Assembly (NCBI GenBank): GCA_008921705.1
Contig: VFFE01007040.1
Location: 94,725-158,724 of the forward strand
Length of the DNA stretch: 64,000 bases
Origin: Burhinus oedicnemus
Lineage: Eukaryota; Chordata; Aves; Charadriiformes; Burhinidae
Reading direction: 5' to 3'
Below, piece by piece: positions 50,601 through 63,096 of the stretch. Positions within the stretch are counted from its first letter, which is position 1; each line of letters begins with the position of its first letter. The translations under genes were made by a program, and so were the position numbers. The notes beneath the pieces were generated by a model. The model saw only the letters and a program-made list of their open reading frames with translations. It made no database searches and was not told the origin of the DNA.

Positions 50601-53600
50601 GGGGTGATTTTAATTAATCTGGTAGTACCATCTGCGCTGGTTTTGACTATAGAGGAAAAAAGACACAACAGGATCTGAACGGAACTTTCAATAGTATGTA
50701 TGTGAAATATATATAGGCAGTATCCTATATAATCTCAAAAAGGGAATAGTAGTCCAATTTAAGGTCCAGTCCTGGAAGTGTTTCTTTTGTGACCTCTTCC
50801 ACTCACTTAAGCTCTTAAGGAATGTTTGCCATAGTGCTGCTTTAAATGTTATTTCTGGTAAAGACATTGCAGAGAAAAGTGGAGCAAAAACTAGCCTAGG
50901 CCAAATTGGACGAGCTATAAATGCTACAGCTGTTCTGTAACAAAAATGTTGCTAAGATGTGATTTTTTCAGTCTTTGGCAGTTTCTTAAACTGTTCAAAA
51001 TTGCTGGACTCAAGGGGATGAAAAACTAAAAGTGATTGTGAGATATGGCTTCCCATACAAAGTAAGGTCCAGTTTAAGGTGGTTCAAGACTCAAGATATT
51101 TAAAGATTCAAGTTTTGGGTTGCTGTTAGCTTCATATCCAGGTATAATCTATGTCTCTTCAATGACTTGGTAGATCTCCAGAGGAAGGAAACTTCTAGGT
51201 AAATATTTAAGTGGTGTGGTTAGGTTTCTTTCTTGTTCATAATGGTTCAAAACAACTGCCATGACCACACGAAACAGCTCAGACTAATTATGGGATTTTC
51301 TAAAATATTTTACTTAACACATAAGATTCAGGATTTTCAGGGTCTTGGTCTGGAGAGGAATGAAAGGAGTATATCTTGCTTATAGAGATGAACAATGAGT
51401 AAATGAATAAAGGGGACTACAAGCCACCGTTTGTAATTAGAGCTCTAGGGTTTTTTAATTAGCTGATGATTCCTTCAGATCATTTTGCTTTTAAAAGGCA
51501 GTATTTATTGTTGTGGTAAAGACTCATACTGTGAAAGCACTGCACCTGTATGCAACAAAATATTTACATTATGTGTTAAAGACAATGTGCTTAGAGAAAA
51601 AAGCATCAAAGCCATCGCGGTAACGCGATCTTTGCATAGATTCTGCTCAACATTTGCTTGTCCTTACCGACACGAACCATACCAGGCTGAAGATGTCTTT
51701 TTCGTTTTGTTCACCAAATTGGGTTTGTTTCTTTCACCCACTTTATCTGATAATTCTTAGCTCAAACAAGAGTTTGAGTGTCAATTAGCAGGGAAATACA
51801 CTACAGGCTGGGAAGGACACAGCACCTCTGGTTAAAAGTCAGTGCTCTGTTTATGCCCTGGGTCTGGGCAATCTGGCTCTTTCTTTCAAAGAAAATGAAG
51901 GAACATCAGTGACAGCTTTAAGACCATCTCTGTTTGGAAATGAACAGGAAGGTCTTTCAGAACTTCTTTTCTCAGCGACTTTCAGGAGGGAATGTGGAAA
52001 ACGAGGTATTTCTTCAGATTTCAGTAAACATCAAGCAGTATTTTAGGAATGAAAACAGAGGAAAAGATTTGGTTTTGACTCATAAGATTAGTTTGCAGAA
52101 GTCATAGTAAAGCCATCAATCCTCTCTGAAGCCGGTAGTTCCTTCTTTTTCTTATCATTCCATAATCATATTTATGTATAGAATTGGTAGTATTGAAAAA
52201 CGACAGGGTAAAGGAAAAATAACTTTTGCACTTAGCACTTTACTAGCTGCAGGAGCTTTTCAACACATTTACATCTAATTTCATGAAATACCAATAAAAT
52301 AGTTTTCGGTTGCCCACATGAGGCCTCTAAAAATAGCTGGTATTTTTGATAACTTCTCTGTACTGCAAGATCCTGCTTTAAATGTGGTGAGTATTACTGC
52401 CTTAGGAAGGTTTTTTTCCATCCTGTAAGCTGAAATGTCAGAGAAGTAAGGAAAGCCAGTGCAGGTGGTGCTCATATCAGTGTCTCAGTTTTGGCTTTAT
52501 TGTAGAGGAACGCCCCTGAAAACTGGGAGACTCCTATATACACAGAAAAGTACAAGTAGCTGCAGCTCAGCCTGTTAAACTTCAGGTCTGAAATGCAGGG
52601 AGCACCTTCTAAAGTGTTTCCTTGTTTGCTCAGATGCTCTCTAATGTCAGTCTCCAGCACTTACTGGAAAACTCTTAATGTCCTTAAGGTTATCAACAGT
52701 GGAAAAAATCAGGGAGCAGAATTACCTCTCTATGTTAAATTCCCTGCTATTGCTGTGACCGAGGACACTGGCAATGTTCTGAATTTTCTTATTTGTTTTT
52801 TCATGGCATTTTTTGGCATTTGAGATTTTTAGCAAGGATTTAATGCTGTTCAGTGCTGTTGGGAGCGGCCTCTGACAGCACAGAGTAAATATTCTTCCTG
52901 GCTTGCAATACCAGTCCAATCTATTGTCCAATGGATGTCATCTGTCCCAAGAGAAAACCAGCTGGTACCAACAACTGACTTATTTGGGAAGATCTCCTTT
53001 CATTACCACGTTACTTATTGCAGCTGCTAGTTTCAGCTTCTGGTTTTAATCACAGTTCAATAATTGAGGATTAAATCTGCAGGTGAACAGACATCAGCAA
53101 GCTGGATTTTGTAATCTAAAACACCTCTGTGCTCCACCAAATTGCAAATCTACAAAGGCTTAACCAGAGGAATATCCACAGACAAAGCAGCATCATGATT
53201 GTGGAGGAAAGTGTAGTATAATTCCTGGCATCCCTAGGGTAAGTTTGAATGACACAACCTCCAGTGTTCACAGAGCTGCCACTGAGGGTTACTGAGAAGT
53301 GTCACACAACCACGCGTGGGAGGTGGTGGTTGACAGCCAATATTTCAAAGCCCCACTTTACTGATGAGATTGGCTTAACCCTAGGCCTGAGAGTTCGCCC
53401 TTCTATTAAAGACTAGTATTTAGCATTCCTGTGAAAAATAACATTTCAGGGGTGTTTGATATCAAGAGTGTTAGCTTTCAGTTCTTGGAGCTGGCAGCTT
53501 TTCCAGCTCCTAAGAGCTACAGATCAGTTTGCATTGCTTAATACATTTGTAACTTTGAGATGTTGGCCTTACGGGATGAAATTTCCCTTGCCTGCTCTTT

Positions 53601-56600
53601 GCAGTTAGTGGTTTGCATGGTGAGCTATAAGAAGTTAACTGTGGGGCAGAGGAAGGAGGACTTTGTGGTTGCTTGTTCTCTTGCAGTCTGCCAAGATTTT
53701 TCCTTATTGGTCTGGAGAATTTTAACCATTGTTACTACTCCTATAGCACCAGGGATGTACAGTCACGGCTTCTGACATTACCAAAAATTAAGCAATCTGA
53801 AGTGAGCTAAAGTCTTTGTATCAAAACTGTAACTGTAAGTTTATTAATGTATTTTTGGTAGTCACTTTTGGAAATATCCTCTTAGGAGGGACTTAATCCT
53901 AGAGCCTAGTGAAGAGGATATGTAGCTCTAAGACCAACTGAACCAACTGAGATTTGAATCGTGTTCTCTCTTTCCAGTGACTTTATAGGATGCCTTATCA
54001 ATGCCGTTTTTACTAAGACTACAGTGTATGCAGCTTCCTATTTGTAGAGTTTATGAGTGAAAAGAAGGTGGTTGTCCGGAGATGTCCGGAGACTTTTGCA
54101 GCTTGGCCAGCCTGCTCCTCTCTTTTAGAGTAGCCCCTAGGAAATGTACCCCCAGCCAGATCATGGATGCTCTCTCCAGAAACGTGCCAGAAGAAAGAGC
54201 GGGGCCTTTGGCTCGTCTTTTTACCTCTTTTTAAGAAGTTAGAGCATAAAGCAGAGAGAAGATGGATTAGAGGCAAATTATTTTTGTGTAAACATTACCT
54301 TTAATTTATGAGTGGTTGTATGCTTACTTTGTCTGTGCCGATCCCAGTTGTTCTCCTTTGCCGTCTAACCATAGCATCAGTCTAAACCATCTGAGGGCTT
54401 CAAACATTATAAGCCTGAAAGAATGGAAGAAAGTTGCTCTTTTTAGAGCTATTCCAGCCATTTGTGATGGAAAATTAAATGAACAAATGTAGCCTGGTTT
54501 TCCTATTTGAATAACTTGCAGGCAAGCTTAGATTTTTACTGATTTTTCTTATTTCAAGTATTTCAGTGGCTATTTTTACACAAGTTTTATTCTCCAGACT
54601 GCTTACCAAAACCTGTTACTTTTCTGAGGTTCTAGTATTTTTAATTCATCTAATCATTTGGCTAACAGGATTTAAAAGCCCAACATATGCTATTGTTTTG
54701 CTCCTGGATTACTTAGCTAAAGGTCTTTTAATTTTATGTAAGTGGAAGACAAGATGGTGATAGAAATGCATCAGAACCTGAGATATGTAAATTACACAGA
54801 TATCCCGGTGTATAGCAACAAAAATCTCCTTTACAGATGTTTAGAATAAAATGACTTGAAAAGAGCTTCAGACCCCGGTGCTATGAATTCATGGCTTGTA
54901 TCCCAAAGCATGTTTGTGAATTGTTTATGATGGCCTGGGAGAATACGGTGCAATAATCTATCTGCCAATAATTAGATGATGTTACACAGACGCATTATCT
55001 CTGTGCTTTGATTTGGCAGTGATTTCTGTCTGGCCTGGAACTAACTCCATATGGTGCTTTTTTCTTAACCTGTTCGAAGTCACAGGGCTTGTCCAGCCTT
55101 CTGTATGTGGGTGCCAGTGTGAGAAAAGATGAGTTAAAGCTCTTTCTCTTAAAAGGGTGGACAGTGTCTGATGTTCCTGTGGAAAGGTAGAGAGCAACAA
55201 AACACTGTCCTGACTTGTACTTTTCCACGTAGATCTGGTGAATTCTGTAAGTTTGAAGTTGCAGGTCTGAATGGTCCTAGGCAGAGAACTGAGCCTCAGC
55301 AGAATGGAGAGAGGCTCAGGTCCCAAAGTGTCTAGTCCGGTGGTGCAGTGCTGGAAAGCCCCATTTCCCTCTTTCTCACCTTGAGCCTGGAGCTGCGGCT
55401 AGAGGCTGCCCAGGGAAGAGGTAGGCGGCAGACAGTTATTCCTGGAGAACGTTTTCATTTGGAACACCTGAAGATCCACGACTGAGGCTCAAGTAAGCCC
55501 TTGGGTACACTGGTGGTCAAGAGCAGGGTTAGAAGAGAGATGAAGTCTGGAGCTCTGGCTATACTGGGGCTCCAGGGGGCTTTCAAAGGACATGTTGACG
55601 CTGTGGGATTTATCCCCCGAGATTTTTCAGCTGGGCCAATGTCAGGGGTCCTTGAAGAGAGGATCAGCCCATGCCTTAGTTTTAGATTTTTCTTTTGGGC
55701 TACGGATATGGCTTATCGATTAATGTCCTTTTAAGCTTAGCCCCACACTTATAATTAGACAGCTTCCAACCTGGTTGGTTTCCCAAAATGCAGGCAGAAA
55801 GGGCACCCAGCATCAGCTTGTGCCCCACTATAAAATGCTATGAAGTCCTGTACACTATGGAAGCTAAAATAGACGTGCCTGATTTTTGTTTTTTTTTCTT
55901 TTTTTACCAATTTTCTTTTTGTAGGCAACAAGTATAAAGGCTTATCCTAACAGGCGATAAATTTACATGGGGAGAGATTTATTTAAAAACCTTGATACCG
56001 AATGTAAAAGTTCATGATACGGTCCTGTCACATTTCTGCAATGCAGAATGTGAAGCCCCTTGACCTGTGGGCAGGGAGTTCCCTGGGGTTTTGCCTTGCT
56101 TCAGATGTGTACATTTCAATTTCTGTAATCCTGTTAGCTATCCTAGCTCCCCTCCCATAGTCATCATCATAATTTTGCTAGAAACTGTAGCTCAATTTCC
56201 AGTGCAATGCAGTTCCCTATTTTTTGCCTTGTTTCTTTCTGCAAAATGTGGGGAAAACCTTTTCCTATTGAATACCTTTTAAAAATTCTGGCTCATTCTA
56301 AGTTTTGTCAAGAATCAATTTATCCTTAAGCATCATGAACTCTAAGATGCATCTGTCTGTTAATTGAGCCTTTTCCTCATAGCTACACCTGGACTTTGAG
56401 ATATTATTTTGTCTGACTCTAAATCCAAGTTTTCATGGATATTCTAGTATCTTATTTAACATAATAGTGCAAAATGCTTAGTTGAGGTAATGAAATCTGC
56501 TATCTAGAATGCAGAACCTTGGAAGAACAATGCCCTTTTTAACTCCGGAGGGAGTAGCACACTGTATCTTCTACCATTCTGCTGCTGTGCTATTTTCAGG

Positions 56601-57480
56601 GTTAACATAGGAAGAACCGTGTCTGATACATTTAGCAAATAGCCAATTCTTGTCCTTAAAGTTCATTATTTAAAAAATATCTCTCACAACCTCTTGTAAG
56701 CTAGCAATTGCGAATATATACTACAAATAAATTCTCTGCAGAGATCAATCTTTTTTCATCCCAGTTGTTATCTAAAAAAACCCCAGGTCAAACATCTTCA
56801 ACACTCAGAAAGTCAACCCAGTGACAACAGACAGAAACTGGGCTCCGCATTAGTGGGTATTTACCCTGCCACGCCTGTTTCAAGCAGTAATTTGACTTTA
56901 ATAGAGGCCAAATTAGAAGCCGTGCTAGGTACTCTCCGCAGATAATTAGTCCTCATACTTAACTGTCATCATGTTGAAAAGCTTTGTTTTGTTTAATTTT
57001 CCTAAAAGACTAATAGAAAAATATTTCTTTCTCAACTTTCTTAACTGTTAGCGTCTTGGAGAATACCTCAATGTTGCCTCCTTCTTTATGACCACATTTT
57101 ATATTTCGGAAGGCTTTTAAAAAAATCTTTAGTTTAAATAAATATAATTCTTTCTTTGTTTTTTCTATCTTTTTTTTTTTACCCTCTTACTTTTTAGAAC
57201 ACTTCCTTTGGCTTCTCCTTGATTTGTCAAATTTCGTTTCCAGTAGTGTACCGTAGTTACGGCCTTGTCAGTACTTTGCAGAATGGAATAGCTCCTTTTC
57301 ATGACCTTCATGCAATGCTCCTCTACCTTCGGTTCAGAATTACTTTTGTGCTGTACTCATGTTCTCAAGTCGTTTTGTTTGTGGTTTACTGTAACCCCAG
57401 CTATGTTTCTGCGGTGGTGGTGTGTAAACCGTTACTCTCATTTTTTGTATTTATAACTTTAATTCGTCTTTCATCAGTGT
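47626..57480. other. Intergenic sequence downstream of NBAS, no recognised gene
   Basis: Nearly 10 kb without a recognised gene. Candidate splice-bounded frames at 49.7-50.4 kb and a CpG-containing inverted repeat at 51614-51629 are discussed as findings. A 10-base unit (tgtccggaga) is tandemly doubled at 54073-54092. Open frames near 51.5, 54.0, 55.0 and 57.2 kb have no recognisable product. Confidence 0.5.
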
Positions 57481-58477
57481 ACCATATTTTTGGTTAAATT
57501 TCATTACGTTGCTTTGATAAGAGGCTTTGACCACGTCCTTGAGAATCTTTAAGGCATTTGCAGCATCCACAAATTGTTTCTGCTCTGTCAACCATATCAC
57601 TACTGGAAATGCAGAATATAATTCAAAACCTATGACAGATCTTCCATTTCATCTCCCACCTTTCCAGGCTAAAAGTAACTATTAATAACTATTCTATGAA
57701 CGTGTTGTTTTCTTATTATTTTCAATTGGTTGTGCAGGCATTTAATATTAACTTCACGTAAATGATATATGCTTAATTTTCTTATGGAAATGGCAAGTGC
57801 CAGAGGCTTTACTAAAGGCAAGATGCGTATTTTAAACTTCTTTCCACTAGTCTGGTAGCCCTGTCAGGGAAGTAAATTTGATTAGTGTGACACCATGTAT
57901 TTTAGACACTCCATTTTTATATTTCTTGTCATGTTAATATCATCTACCAGCTTACAAAATAATTGTTGTGATTGATGTATTTTTACTTGTTTTCATTTAA
58001 AGGTAGGTACTTTTTCACTCTGGAATCTCTCTTACCTTCCTTGAGCTCTTCAAGATAATCATTAATGATGTGGAGGTTGCTTTGGCTTGTTTCTTAAATA
58101 TATAGTGTAAATTTTCATGAGGTTTAGCTGCCTTGACTGTATCTCACTTATCTTTAACAAAGTCTTTTATTGTTTTGGCTTGTTTTACTGTTGCCAGTTA
58201 CAAATGCTAATTGTGTTGAGGAGCTAGTCACACTTAATTTTTTTTAGGAAAATTGTTGCAAAAAGGCACTGAATATTTCAGTTCTTATCATCATCTGCTA
58301 TTTACTTTCCTTTGCCAATAAATGCTATATTTGTTGAGGGTTTTGGTCTTATACAATTAATTGTCTATTATGTCACTCACTTGGTTTTGCTCTCCTCTTT
58401 CCTCTTCGCTACCACAGCAGTCTTCTTTTTGCCTCTGTCAGGCATAGAAATCCACAGCTCTGCACATTGGTTATCTC

Positions 58478-58521
<44 letters not shown>

Positions 58522-58680
58522 GGTCAGCTTTGTTGAAGCAAATTGCCATTTATTTTGTTCCCTCATGGAATCTTCTTCCTGATTAGTAATATCTAATTCA
58601 CAGTCCATCGCTATGAATGGATACATTGATTCATATTTCTCAGAACTCAGTTTTACTTGCCGTTATATCACCAGTTGCTC
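57481..58680 (-). mobile_element. Ancient CR1/L3-like LINE remnant
   Basis: Read as a reversed CR1-type element, pieces appear in the expected order: gcagcatccacaaattg, tctggtagccctgtcaggga, ctggaatctctcttaccttc, aggtttagctgccttgact, then ggcactgaatatttcagttc before cttttt/gcctctgtcaggcatag. All frames are destroyed, and a 40-base T tract interrupts it at 58481-58520. It probably predates the bird lineage. Boundaries are approximate. Confidence 0.45.
58481..58520. repeat. Poly-T tract (40 T)
   Basis: The longest homopolymer in the window, uninterrupted, inside an ancient LINE remnant. Confidence 0.95.
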
Positions 58681-59299
58681 ACTATTACAAGGTTCTCCTG
58701 CAGCTTTTCACATTCAGGATTTTAGTATTCTGAAATTTTAGTACTCTGAAAATTCTGCCGTGTTACAGTGATGTTGCCTGGATCACAATAAAGATCCTTG
58801 CATAAGTTCCTAGACTGCAAAGAACAGCCCTTTTACTGAGATAACTGACCACTTACTTATGCCCTTTATATTCTTTTTTTTTTTGTAAATTTATTTTTAT
58901 TTCCATCCCCTTGCACTATCTAATTGATGAGACAATTTGCCTTCTTATAACTTATTTTTTGGGGGAATCTGAATTGATTACATCAGCCAAATCTCTGTAT
59001 CCATACACTTTTTGACTCTTGCAAAGAACTTTAACAGATTTTTGAGGCATGGCCTCTCATCGTAGCATACTCATGGCACCAAGCATTAGACATCTACTGG
59101 ACAGATATCTACATGTGAAGAAATCGTCCTGTTCTTCCCCAGAGAAAAATAAACAATCTTGGGGTGTAATTCAATTTAACAACGAAAGTAAAACTGCTAT
59201 TTATTCAGACACTGTAATCTTTCCCAATACTTGGTATTTACCTGTATGTCTATCCACTACATTATTTTTAACAGTTTCAATTGTGCAATTTGTGTGATA

Positions 59300-60720
59300 C
59301 AAACACTAACCTCACTGGTCTGTTGCTCCTTGAAACCTCTGTCTCCTCCCTGATTTCTTTCATGATGAGCACAGTTACAAGGAACTTGTTTAGCTTTTCT
59401 GCTATGGTTGTATCTTTTCTGAGTACTTGTTTTACAGCTCCATCACCTGGAGACGCTTTTGTCAGGCTTTCTACTGGCTTTCTACTTCTTTGAAAGAATA
59501 ATTACTATTTGTTTTTATAACTTAAGCAACATTTTCACCAAAATTTTTTTGCTTCCCTTAATTTTTCTTCCAGAGTTTGTTCTTTTCTACTTCATTGTTT
59601 GGACATGACTCTAAACACCATCTTATTTCTAGCAGCTTCCCTAACCTTATGCTTCATCTCTGTCAGCCGTCTAGTCTTAGTGTCTGTTTGGGGAACAGTT
59701 GGTTATCTTTTCAACCTTTAGGATGATGTATTTAAACCATCTCTGTTGTAGCTGCAAAATTTTAATCTTTTGGCTTTTATTGGTAATCTGAAAATAACAT
59801 TCTTCTTTTATGCAGTGTCCCTTTTGAGATGAACCACTTCATAATGAATTTGGAGAAGAGGTTGCATTTTTTTAATATGCTGATTAAGTGAATGCATACA
59901 TGAAAACCAAGCAAGTTGGCTAATACAGCTGTGGTTTTGGGTTTGGTGGTGGTGGGTTGTTATTTTGATTTGTTTTTTGGGGTTTTGCGTGTTTTGCTGG
60001 GGCATTGTTTTTGTGGGTTTTTTTTTAAGTTTTCTAATCTTTGTGTATGTGTGTATTCCTTCCAGTTTCTCAAAGTTTCAGGTGCTGTTTAAAGGGTACT
60101 CTCTTTGTTTAGGTCTGGTCAAAATATTTTCACGTTTGAGTTTTGCCATCTGTTCTATTCTTTATTTGAAAGTACACAGGTTTTAATTACTTCATTTAAT
60201 TTTTCAACTTTACATTATGATTTCACCTTCTGGCTGCCTATCCACTAAGGGGTAAAATCAGAGGATGCTGTCATGGAGTTCTTGGTCTTCAGTGCCCCTT
60301 GTAGTAACTCATATTTTGCCTCCAGAACCGATCTTTACCATCACTCTAGGTCATGGTCATGTCAGTGTACCATAACAATTCTCTTGTCCCTGGATTTCCT
60401 CTTAAGGTGCTTCATAAAACTGTCCCCTTTTTTTCCCCCAGTCAGAAACATCACCAGAGGATTCTCTCTAGTATTTCAAACCTTGTCATCGGTGTTCTTG
60501 ATAACTGAATCTTCCATCTCTATAACCTACCTCTCCTTGCTCTGTGAAGGTAAATGTATTGCAGGGCGGTATGCGGCCATCGTATGGATAACCCATCACC
60601 ATGTATGGGACTGCAAACCTCATGATCCTTCCAAGATTTGTCCTCCTCTTTTGCATGAGTATTGTGAGCCTGGAGTGAGATCATTCTACATCATCTCTGG
60701 ACAGCATTCTTCCATTTACT
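59300..60720 (-). mobile_element. Second ancient CR1/L3-like LINE remnant (RT to ORF1 part)
   Basis: The order restarts at cctcactggtctgttgctcc (reverse-transcriptase region), then agcttttctgctatggttgt, gtcaggctttctactggctt, ttcttccagagtttgttctt, and at about 60275-60560 a segment resembling the ORF1 esterase-like (SGNH) part of CR1: cttggtcttcagtgcc, ggtcatgtcagtgtaccat, gtcagaaacatcacc, cttgataactgaatc. The restart implies an element separate from the one at 57.5 kb. The 150-codon forward frame at 60273 is a shadow of this remnant. Divergence is heavy. Confidence 0.4.
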
Positions 60721-63076
60721 CATAAACTCTACAAACATGAAGCTGCATGGATAAATATAGTCTTAATAAAAATGTCATTGACAATGCATCTTATAGAGTC
60801 ACTTAAGAGAGAATAAAACAATTCAAATCTGGGTTGGTTCAGTCAATCTTAGAGCTACACAGCCCCCTCACTTGACTGTAGAGAAAATTTTGGGTGCCAG
60901 TAGTCCTCAGACAGGCAAGGTGAGCATGAGGTACCTCAGAAGTGCTCAGCCTGTTTGGGAGCTGAGCAAATCCCACGAGCTACAGTTTCAGCACTCTAAA
61001 TGCCTTTGAAAATAGAATCCATCAGACTTGCATTGTGCTGTACATAGATGAATGAGCCCTTACTCTGGGAAAGGTTGGTCCATGTGTTATACGAGTGGAG
61101 ACTTGATGTTCAAATGTTTTTTGGCACAAGAGAACTAGAACTGTGTTAGGCAATGCAAGAGGTCCTGATTCCCACATCAATTTCTGAACTGTTCTTTTTC
61201 TTCTGTTGTTTCTTCCGAACTCAGTGACCTGTAATAGATTTTATTTCTGTTTCAGTGCCCTCTGGTGTTTGTATTTTTCTTTTGTTTAGTTCTGTTTTCT
61301 TCTTCCTTTTTCTGGCATACTTATACACTGAGATATCTTTCAGCTAAATCCCTTTGTCCCCTGCAATGTTCTTTCTGACAGATCACATTTTACAATACTA
61401 TTCTGTCGTCCTTTCAAAAGTGTTTGCAATGCCCTAGTTTGTGATATTTATTTCACTCTGTGTCTTCTTTTCCTTTCTTCCTTATTTTTTTTTATAAACT
61501 CTAAAAATCTGGGGTTTATTATTCCTTGGACCATGCACCTGCAGTGGTTTCCATGGCAACACGATTCTGCAGCCCCCAGCTGTTTCATTCCTGATTCTTA
61601 TTAGCAGTTTGCTGGATGCTAGTGAAAACGCTCTTGGTTTGCAGAAGCAACATTTCAGCTGATATCACAAGCATTTAATTACTTTGAAACTGCTTGTCTG
61701 GTTGCAAGTCCAGTCCCTTTGCCTGGGATGAGAACATAAGTCAGCTATGACTAGTAATCTCATCTCATTAGTTGTGCTTTCTTGTTATCTTTGCAATTAC
61801 ATGCTTAAGTTGATAGCTCATACTCAGTCCAACTATTTCTTATTATCAAAGCATATTCAGATTTCTCTGGTTCTTCCCCTGTCTTTCAGGAAACCTGAAA
61901 AATAACTGCATTCCTTTAAATAAAATGTTTAAACAACTTACAGCAGACAGGTAGAAGCTGGGTTGTCAAACTTCTTAAGTACCTTCACAAAAATACCTCC
62001 ATCATGTCCCTGAAAGTAAAGTCCATATTACTTTGATATGAGGTTTGAGGAGAAACTGTATGGAAATAACATAGTGATCTTTCTGTCTGCAAATCTATCT
62101 TAGTTTTGTGCCCCTCATCAGAGTGGAATCTGAATGTCTAATGGAGAGAAATGATCAGTGAGAATTCAAGGAGAAAATCGTTCTTCTTCTTTTACATAGG
62201 TCCTGCCTAGTTTCTAGAGGTAAGAGTCTAGTGGATTAACTCCCATTGTATTATTACCAGTAAAAGCTACGGTATTGTAACAACAATGCCTTTGATTTGG
62301 TTATGCTTATTTGTTTTATTTTTCCCACAAAACTAAATGCAAAATAAATGTTGACAATACGAAAAATATAAATAATCTATTCTGTTTTATGTGTAACTAA
62401 TTTTATAATCTCATAAAATGATATATATAAAATGATGTGGCTAAACATATGTACAAATGCACACAAAATTTGAAGTACCAGTAACATAAAAGGTGGGTTA
62501 TAGCTAAAAGCGGAATATTTTTACCAGTCAAACAAAAAGGAAAAAAAACCCACACCGTAAAGCAACTGGTGTCAAACTTTGAAGAATCAAGTTATAAGAG
62601 AAAGCAACAGAGAGGAACAGTCTAGGAAACTGGGAATTTTAAAATGGCTTGGTAGAATTTTTTTGAAATCTAGACAGATGCCAGACAAAGCTAGCTAGCT
62701 GAGCCACATTTTTACCATAGTACAACATACTAACTCATGGAAATAGAAACTTTACTTTGAAAAGGGTTTTTTTGATTAATCTTTTCAAATAATCTTTTAA
62801 AATAGTTTAAAAATAAATGTAAGCTTTATTTCAAAATGAATTTACAAAATGAATTATTTTGGTTACTTTTATGTCAACATTAAATTATAAGAATTATCCA
62901 AATGAGATATTATCAATGATACAAACAACTTTATTACGATTACTGTTTTGTTTCGGTTAGAATTTGTTTCTGCTCAGCTCCACAAAATTATTTCAGGTAG
63001 GGCAGAATTCCAGTCTCCTGGTTTTGGATATGTTCATGAACTAGTAGATTTTTTTTTTTCTTATAAACTGTAAAAT
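60721..63076. other. Intergenic sequence with an X-box-bearing segment
   Basis: No gene was recognised. The segment at about 61520-61830 is less repetitive and carries a perfect X-box palindrome, listed separately. The rest is AT-rich. Confidence 0.45.
61547..61560. promoter_or_regulatory. Perfect RFX X-box palindrome
   Basis: GTTTCCATGGCAAC matches the RFX-family consensus GTTNCCATGGNAAC at every specified position. An E-box CACCTG lies just upstream at 61536-61541. A perfect 14-base match is rare by chance, but no open frame or transcription start is evident beside it, so a distal enhancer is more likely than a promoter. Confidence 0.5.
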
Positions 63077-63096
63077 NNNNNNNNNNNNNNNNNNNN
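63077..63096. other. Assembly gap (20 N)
   Basis: A short N run between a T-rich tract and an A-rich tract (aaaaaaaaaa, then caaaacacaacaaaaaaacc). Homopolymer collapse is the probable cause. Confidence 0.98.

Noticed and set aside
54982..55326. 114-codon reverse-strand frame
   Set aside because: No recognised domain and no signals at the ends; the composition fits a chance frame.
60273..60725. 150-codon forward frame with a start codon
   Set aside because: The sequence resembles a reversed ancient CR1 remnant, and the forward translation has no recognisable domain or splice context.
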